Assembly (NCBI GenBank): GCA_904502115.1
Contig: CAJGDW010000024.1
Coordinates: forward strand, 1-17,833
DNA from: Paludibacteraceae bacterium
GTDB lineage: Bacteria; Bacteroidota; Bacteroidia; Bacteroidales; Paludibacteraceae
Length of the DNA: 17,833 nt
Direction: 5' to 3'
Shown: positions 13,124-17,833 of the stretch, piece after piece
Layout of the letters: each line of letters starts with the position of its first letter
Numbering within the stretch: the first letter of the stretch is position 1
The notes under the pieces: model-generated
Databases searched by the model: none
What the model saw: the letters and a program-made list of their open reading frames with translations, nothing else
Told to the model about the DNA's origin: nothing
Program-made: the position numbers and the translations under genes

Positions 13124-15031
13124 ATATCGCAAATAATCCACAACATACACCTTATCTCGATTGGATAGGGTAATGCAAGCATTTTCTAACTGTTCGGACA
13201 GTTGGTCGTGTGGGAAAAGAGCGTAGTGCTCTAACGCCGCTTTCTTATCGTCGGTAGCCCAAAGACAATGCGCCATGTAGAGGTGGTAATAGATGCTTTT
13301 GCTCATGTCGCTTTGCAAAAACTCTATTTTGTAGAACGCGTTGAGCGCTTTTTTGTAATCGCCCAACTCGGCATAGCACACACCAATATTAAAAATAACG
13401 TTTAGGTCGTTGGGTTTTAGCGTGTCTATTTGTTCGTAGTAAGAAAGCGCCTTGTCGTATTCTTTTAACATCCGATGGCAGTATGCCAGTTTTCTAAAAG
13501 TCCAAACATCTGCGTTCTCTAGGAGCTCGGCTTTTTCGTAGTACGCAATGGCTTGTGCATATTGTTCGTTTTTTTGTAAGCAGTAACCCAATTTGCGGTA
13601 CAAATGGTCGTTGGATGCTCCTTGCTCTTTGCATTTAAGGTAGGCCGTTAGGGCATTGCTGTATTGCTCCTTGGCAAAGAAAAAGTCGGCCAATTGCTGA
13701 ATGAATTTCCCCTCGGGGTTAAGGAAACGGAAAAACGAGGTTTCGTGCACGTTCATATCGAGCAAAAACGGATTGGTAAAAAACTCTCTGCTTCTGCTTA
13801 GCGTATAAAAACGGTACAAATCTTGCAAATACAGGTTGCTAATAACCTCTGACGATGGTTTCTCGATGTCTTTTATCTGCTCGTCGCCCATTTTAATTTG
13901 CTCTACCATCGATTTTCGGTAATCGGATGGAATCATTTGCAGATTAAAGCAGAACGAGTATTTGTCGGAATCGCACAAAAAGTGCGTTAGGCTAAGTAGT
14001 TTGCCCAATCCATTTTGGTCTTCGGTTGCATCGGTGGCTTCGTTAGATTCGTTGGCAGAACGGCTGGACGTGCCCATTAACTCTTTTAGCGATTCGTGCG
14101 ATGTGTCAAAAGGAAGCAACCAATTTTCAAATTGCTGAAAGAAAGGGTAGACCTTCATTTGAGCAAAGGTGCTGAGGTTGATGTCAGATCCTTCGCGTTG
14201 CATTTGGGCGTATCCTTCTATTTTATCTTGAATACCGCTGCTATCCAATAACTCTTGCCAATTGTGCGATTCATCTTCGTAGTTGTCGGTATCGAACGAA
14301 CTATCGGAGGTGATTTCTTTGTGAATGTGGGGCGCAATTTTGTTGATGGTGGGCAAGATATTTTGTTGGATATCTTGGGTAATTTTATCGGTTTCTTTGC
14401 TTCTAATAAGTTGTTTTACAATGTTTTGTGCGTTCGATACCATGGCCTCATCGTCCATTAACTCTTGCAATTGGTTGTTAATGGATGGGTAAAGGCTGTA
14501 TCGGTCTTTGTAAAGCAACAAGCAAATAATTACGCCTGTTAGGGCGCGCATGGCCGTTTCGGTATGCTCGCTTTGGCAAAAAGCAAACAGGCAGCGCAGT
14601 TTGTTTTCGTCAAAAAGTTCGATGCAGTTGAGTGTAATGGCCGATACTATCCAAGCGGTTTGTACGGGGCTGCCGTTTTTACTGGATTCGATGGCTTCTT
14701 GTACCAATTGGGTAGTGTAGCGCTTGGGTTCCCAGTAGTGCTTAAACGTTTCGTTGGTAGCCAATGGTTTTACCATCCGATCGGCTATCAAATCGTCGGT
14801 CAACTCGTAGGTTTGTTTCAGCAAACGCCTAAAAATAGCATCGCGCTCGGGGTCGGTGCCTCCGCCTGCCCAGTGGGTTAACAAGCGTTGGTAGTTTTCT
14901 TGGATAGCGGCTAGTTTTTCGTTGGGTGTACCTTTGGTAAGCAACGATAATTGCGCCAACGCTCTGCCTAAGGTTTGCTTGGAGAGCGAGGCGTAAATAA
15001 TTTTTTTGATTTCGGCATTCGATTGTGCCAT
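13118..15031 (-). CDS. TPR-containing protein of unknown function
   Basis: I do not recognise a named family. The 637-aa protein has no signal peptide or membrane segment and is probably cytoplasmic. The first 430 residues or so are mostly helical with no clear motif. From about 440 to 605 there are four to five tetratricopeptide-like repeats, e.g. SNALTAYLKCKEQG, AQAIAYYEKAELLEN, DKALSYYEQIDTLKPND and KKALNAFYKIEFLQSD, which usually mediate protein contacts. The start is 6 nt after the thrC stop, so it is the third gene of the thrB2-thrC cluster. Whether it has any role in threonine synthesis is unknown. The ATG at 15031 gives MAQSNAEIKKIIYASL; no better start is seen. The stop lies inside the heptamer repeat. 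Confidence 0.88.
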   Translation of the reverse strand: MAQSNAEIKKIIYASLSKQTLGRALAQLSLLTKGTPNEKLAAIQENYQRLLTHWAGGGTDPERDAIFRRLLKQTYELTDDLIADRMVKPLATNETFKHYWEPKRYTTQLVQEAIESSKNGSPVQTAWIVSAITLNCIELFDENKLRCLFAFCQSEHTETAMRALTGVIICLLLYKDRYSLYPSINNQLQELMDDEAMVSNAQNIVKQLIRSKETDKITQDIQQNILPTINKIAPHIHKEITSDSSFDTDNYEDESHNWQELLDSSGIQDKIEGYAQMQREGSDINLSTFAQMKVYPFFQQFENWLLPFDTSHESLKELMGTSSRSANESNEATDATEDQNGLGKLLSLTHFLCDSDKYSFCFNLQMIPSDYRKSMVEQIKMGDEQIKDIEKPSSEVISNLYLQDLYRFYTLSRSREFFTNPFLLDMNVHETSFFRFLNPEGKFIQQLADFFFAKEQYSNALTAYLKCKEQGASNDHLYRKLGYCLQKNEQYAQAIAYYEKAELLENADVWTFRKLAYCHRMLKEYDKALSYYEQIDTLKPNDLNVIFNIGVCYAELGDYKKALNAFYKIEFLQSDMSKSIYYHLYMAHCLWATDDKKAALEHYALFPHDQLSEQLENACITLSNRDKVYVVDYLRYS

Positions 15032-15037
15032 ACTTAC

Positions 15038-16348
15038 TTATTCTGCGTTGGCGCTCAAGAAAGCTTTGAAATCTTCGAATTCTTTGCTTAGCTCAACACT
15101 TTGTTTGGTGCCGCGCATAAAGGCTTGCAGTTTTTCTGGAATTGCTACTTTTTCGCCAATGATGTTTTCTACCGTGCTTAAGAATTTGGCAGGGTGGGCA
15201 GTTTCTAGGAAAATACCGGTTTCGCCTTCGTGCAACATGTCTTTAAGGGCTTGGTAGCCGCATGCGCCGTGTGGGTCTAGCAAGTAGCCTGTTTGTTTGT
15301 AACAAGCTTGAATGGTTTCGGTAATGTCTTCGTCGGTATAACGTGCACCGCCAATTTCGGCACAAATGGCTTTGTGTTCGTGGCCGTACAAGTCTAGCAC
15401 ACGTGCAAAGTTGCTAGGGTCGCCTACGTCCATGGCGTTAGCAAGGGTAGCTACCGATGGGCGTGGGTTGTATTGACCTGTTTTTAGGTATTCCAAGAAA
15501 ATGTCGTTGCGGTTGTTGGCAGCAATAAAACGTTTTACGGGCAAGCCCATTTTTTTGCCAAACAAACCGGCTGTGATGTTACCAAAGTTACCACTAGGTA
15601 CGCAAATTACTGCATTATCGGCTTTGCCTAATTTTTTAAGTTGGGCGTATGCGTAAAAATAGTAGAACGATTGGGGCAAGAAACGTGCCACGTTAATGGA
15701 GTTGGCCGATGTAAGCTTAAGTTGTGCGTTTAAATCGGCGTCCATAAAGGCGGTTTTAACCAAGCGTTGGCAATCGTCAAAAGTACCATCTACTTCAATG
15801 GCGGTAATGTTTTGCCCCAAGGTAGTAAACTGGCATTCTTGAATAGCACTTACCAAACCTTTGGGGTATAGTACGTACACATGAATACCTTCTACGCCCA
15901 AAAATCCGTTGGCAACAGCGCTACCGGTATCGCCAGAGGTGGCTACCAATACGTTTACATTGCCTTTTTGACCTTCTTTTTGGATAAAGTAACCCAACAA
16001 GCGCGACATAAAACGTCCGCCTACGTCTTTAAATGCCAAAGTAGGACCGTGGAAAAGTTCCAAGCTGTAAATGTTCTCGGTTACTTTTACCAATGGGGCA
16101 TCGAAACTAAGGGTATCGTATACAATTTTTTTCAAGGCATCGGCTTCTACATCTTCGCCAAAGAAAGCATCGGCTACGGTGTAGGCAATTTCTTGAAACG
16201 ATAGGTTTTCGATATTTTCAAAGAACGATGCTGGTAGTTGTTTAATTACGTCGGGCATAAATAGGCCTTTGTCGTCTGCCAAGCCTTTTACTACGGCATC
16301 TTTTAGGCTAACGCCTTTTACTTGGTTGTTGGTACTGTAATAGTTCAT
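15038..16348 (-). CDS. thrC: Threonine synthase
   Basis: This PLP enzyme converts O-phosphohomoserine to threonine, the last step of threonine synthesis. The 436-aa length is usual for this class. The N-terminus YYSTNN...VSLKDAVVKGLADDKGLFMP is typical. The PLP lysine is Lys107 in GPTLAFKDVGG. The phosphate-binding segment VATSGDTGSAVANGF lies at about 134-148, followed by YPKGLVSAIQE and LTSANSINVARFLPQ. All expected segments are present. The gene follows the ApgM-family gene by 12 nt and precedes the TPR gene by 6 nt on the same strand, so it is clearly in an operon. The substrate supplied by its upstream neighbour, if that is a homoserine kinase, is exactly the one it uses. Confidence 0.97.
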   Translation of the reverse strand: MNYYSTNNQVKGVSLKDAVVKGLADDKGLFMPDVIKQLPASFFENIENLSFQEIAYTVADAFFGEDVEADALKKIVYDTLSFDAPLVKVTENIYSLELFHGPTLAFKDVGGRFMSRLLGYFIQKEGQKGNVNVLVATSGDTGSAVANGFLGVEGIHVYVLYPKGLVSAIQECQFTTLGQNITAIEVDGTFDDCQRLVKTAFMDADLNAQLKLTSANSINVARFLPQSFYYFYAYAQLKKLGKADNAVICVPSGNFGNITAGLFGKKMGLPVKRFIAANNRNDIFLEYLKTGQYNPRPSVATLANAMDVGDPSNFARVLDLYGHEHKAICAEIGGARYTDEDITETIQACYKQTGYLLDPHGACGYQALKDMLHEGETGIFLETAHPAKFLSTVENIIGEKVAIPEKLQAFMRGTKQSVELSKEFEDFKAFLSANAE

Positions 16349-16360
16349 GGTATGTGTTAT

Positions 16361-17572
16361 TTATTTTTTGTCGAATAATAGTTGCATAAATTCATTGTCC
16401 GATACGTGGCCGTATGCACCTTGTTGTGCCGCTTGCTCATCGTACACTTGCACGCTATCGCCTGCTTGTGTTGGGTTGTAAATGATGAAAGGCACTGGGG
16501 CATTGGTATGCGTTTTAATGGCACAGGGCGTTGGATGGTCGGGCAAAATAGCAATGGTAACGGGTTCGTCCCATGCCGAAACAGCATCGTAAATGGGTTT
16601 TACAATGCGGCTGTCTAGGTATTCAATGGTTTTTACCTTTAAGTCGACATTGCCTTCGTGGCCTGCTTCGTCGCTTGCTTCAACGTGCAAAAAGACAAAA
16701 TCGTTGGTTTTTAAAGCCTCGATGGCGGCTTGTGCTTTGCCTTCGTAATTGGTATCGAACAAACCGGTTGCGCCTTCTACTTCTATCGATTCAAGGCCTG
16801 CGTAAATGCCAATGCCTTTGATTAAATCGACAGCCGATATAACGGCACCGCTTTGAATGCCTACCTTTTGTGCCAAGGTTTGCATGCTGGGCTTGTAACC
16901 GGGCGACCATACCCAAATGCTGTTGGCAGGGTCTTTGCCTGCTGCCATGCGTTTTAGGTTAACGGGGTGGTCTTTTAATAGTTCTTGCGATTTAAGTGTA
17001 AGTTCGTTTAGCAGGCGAGCGGTTTCTGCGGCTTCGGGCACCAATGCTTCTACCATTACGTCTTTAACGGGTGTGCCGGGTACGTCGTGGGGTGGGGTGC
17101 AGTTGATGCGTTTGTCGCCTCCTTTCATCACCAACAAGTGGCGGTACGATATGCCGTTGTGAAAGGTAAATACATCGTCGCCTAATTTTTCTTGCAAATA
17201 CTCGATGAGTTCTTTGGCTTCTTCGTTGCTGATGTGACCTGCCGAGTGGTTTTTGATGTTACCGTTTTCTACGCAGATGATGTTGCAGCGCATGGCCATT
17301 TCGCCGGGTTGAATAGCAACGCCAATGCTGGCGGCTTCTAACGATCCTCGTCCTTCAAATTCGGTACGTACGTCGTAGCCAAGCACGGTCATGTTGGCAA
17401 TTTCGCTACCGGGTTTAAAACCATCGGGAACGGTGCTAAATACACCGTTTTTACCCAATTGGGCTAGTTTGTCTATGGTAGGCTTGTGGGCGGCTTGTAG
17501 GGGCGTTTTGCCTCCTAATGCGGCTATGGGCTCATCGGCCATGCCATCGCCTAGTATAATGATGCGTTTCAT
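16361..17572 (-). CDS. ApgM-family phosphotransferase, probable homoserine kinase ThrB2
   Basis: The 403-aa protein belongs to the alkaline-phosphatase superfamily branch often labelled cofactor-independent phosphoglycerate mutase (ApgM). It has metal-binding motif ILGDGMAD (Asp9), catalytic-Ser segment PGSEIANM (Ser56), and late metal ligands EASDEAGHEG (Asp301, His305), PDHPTP (Asp345, His346) and KTHT (His355). It sits 12 nt before thrC. ApgM-like proteins next to thrC in Bacteroidota have been assigned as an alternative homoserine kinase (ThrB2), and no classical GHMP-type thrB is seen here. I favour homoserine phosphorylation over glycolysis, but sequence reading cannot separate the two. 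No promoter is evident in the 54 nt upstream, so transcription may come from the DHH gene to the right. Confidence 0.85.
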   Translation of the reverse strand: MKRIIILGDGMADEPIAALGGKTPLQAAHKPTIDKLAQLGKNGVFSTVPDGFKPGSEIANMTVLGYDVRTEFEGRGSLEAASIGVAIQPGEMAMRCNIICVENGNIKNHSAGHISNEEAKELIEYLQEKLGDDVFTFHNGISYRHLLVMKGGDKRINCTPPHDVPGTPVKDVMVEALVPEAAETARLLNELTLKSQELLKDHPVNLKRMAAGKDPANSIWVWSPGYKPSMQTLAQKVGIQSGAVISAVDLIKGIGIYAGLESIEVEGATGLFDTNYEGKAQAAIEALKTNDFVFLHVEASDEAGHEGNVDLKVKTIEYLDSRIVKPIYDAVSAWDEPVTIAILPDHPTPCAIKTHTNAPVPFIIYNPTQAGDSVQVYDEQAAQQGAYGHVSDNEFMQLLFDKK

Positions 17573-17578
17573 TTTTTT

Positions 17579-17629
17579 GTTTATGCGTTTATGCGTTGAG
17601 TCGTTTAGTCGACAAGAGACAAGCGACTA
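17579..17629. repeat. Short repeats between DHH gene and thrB2
   Basis: TTTATGCGT occurs twice in tandem (17580-17597 region). TAGTCG (17606-17611) and CGACTA (17624-17629) form an inverted pair, the latter overlapping the stop of the DHH gene. ACAAG is repeated in the loop. No -7 box is seen on the - strand. Confidence 0.5.
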
Positions 17630-17833
17630 TCGACAGTTTTGTTGCTGTGCAACAAAACCAGGTAATACTTCTTTGATTTTTTTTATTGTATCGCTAAGCG
17701 ATAGTTTGCTTTCGGCTCCCGATGCGTTTAAGTGACCGCCGCCATCAAAGTATTGGTTGGCAAATTGGTTGGCGGGGAAGTCTCCTACCGAGCGAAGCGA
17801 TAGTTTTACGGTGTCTTTTTCTTCGCGGGCAAA
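17627..17833 (-). CDS. DHH/DHHA1 phosphoesterase C-terminus (NrnA-like), partial
   Basis: A - strand frame is open from the right edge to a TAG at 17629-17627, giving the last 68 residues of a protein. It reads LSLRSVGDFPANQFANQYF and then DGGGHLNASGA. The GGGH-xx-ASG pattern is the DHHA1 substrate-binding signature of DHH-family phosphoesterases such as NrnA, which degrade short oligoribonucleotides and 3'-phosphoadenosine 5'-phosphate. The N-terminal DHH domain lies outside the window. The last codons contain a perfect inverted repeat. The gene is in the same direction as thrB2, 54 nt upstream, and may be co-transcribed with it. It can be confused with RecJ or GdpP by the DHHA1 motif alone, but the immediate C-terminal end fits NrnA better. 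Confidence 0.85.
   Translation of the reverse strand, partial: FAREEKDTVKLSLRSVGDFPANQFANQYFDGGGHLNASGAESKLSLSDTIKKIKEVLPGFVAQQQNCR
17636..17658 (-). other. Perfect inverted repeat inside the DHH gene end
   Basis: GTTTTGTTGC (17636-17645) and GCAACAAAAC (17649-17658) are perfect complements with a TGT loop. The hairpin encodes the last residues before the stop of the DHH gene. It has no T run after it on the - strand, so it is a weak terminator at most; mRNA 3'-end stability is another possibility. Confidence 0.6.

Overview
The window comes from a member of the Bacteroidota, probably order Bacteroidales. Predicted promoters fit the Bacteroidota consensus (TTG, about 19-21 nt, then TAnnTTTG). 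The gene set is typical of the group: a type II-C CRISPR locus with a cas9 of about 1,400 codons, an ApgM-type gene next to thrC, and an AAA/DUF4143 ATPase. No species can be named from the sequence alone. The left third (1 to about 8,250) is visibly more AT-rich than the right part and reads as an accessory or defence block. The right part reads as ordinary chromosome.

Left block. Seven identical 47-bp CRISPR repeats with 29-30 bp spacers (2-506) run in from the left edge. They are read on the + strand, as fixed by the anti-repeat of the tracrRNA. The array ends at a bidirectional terminator (585-608) that it shares with the convergent cas9-cas1-cas2 operon on the - strand. The tracrRNA lies just upstream of cas9 on the + strand (about 6249-6326). 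It has an anti-repeat, a nexus hairpin and a terminator. The cas9 and tracrRNA promoters appear to interlock through one palindrome (6235-6253). Each CRISPR repeat also contains a complete promoter-like sequence. Next comes a small unidentified ORF with a palindrome at its promoter, then four direct repeats with an exact 33-bp period in front of an AAA ATPase with a DUF4143-like C-terminus.

Right block. On the - strand are a secreted GH13 alpha-amylase-family protein with several catalytic positions replaced, followed 13 nt later by a low-molecular-weight protein tyrosine phosphatase, and a separate nitroreductase-like lipoprotein. On the + strand are a cytosolic 5'-nucleotidase and mscL, each with its own promoter. 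Back on the - strand is a tight cluster: an ApgM-family protein (probable homoserine kinase ThrB2), threonine synthase ThrC and a TPR protein of unknown role. The end of a DHH/DHHA1 phosphoesterase (NrnA-like) enters from the right edge.

The most interesting material is the transcriptional layout of the CRISPR locus: promoters inside repeats, and a degenerate repeat that seems to act both as tracrRNA anti-repeat and as cas9 promoter. The iterated 33-bp elements before the ATPase and the degenerate amylase come next. All functional claims here rest on motif reading by eye; no database search was run.
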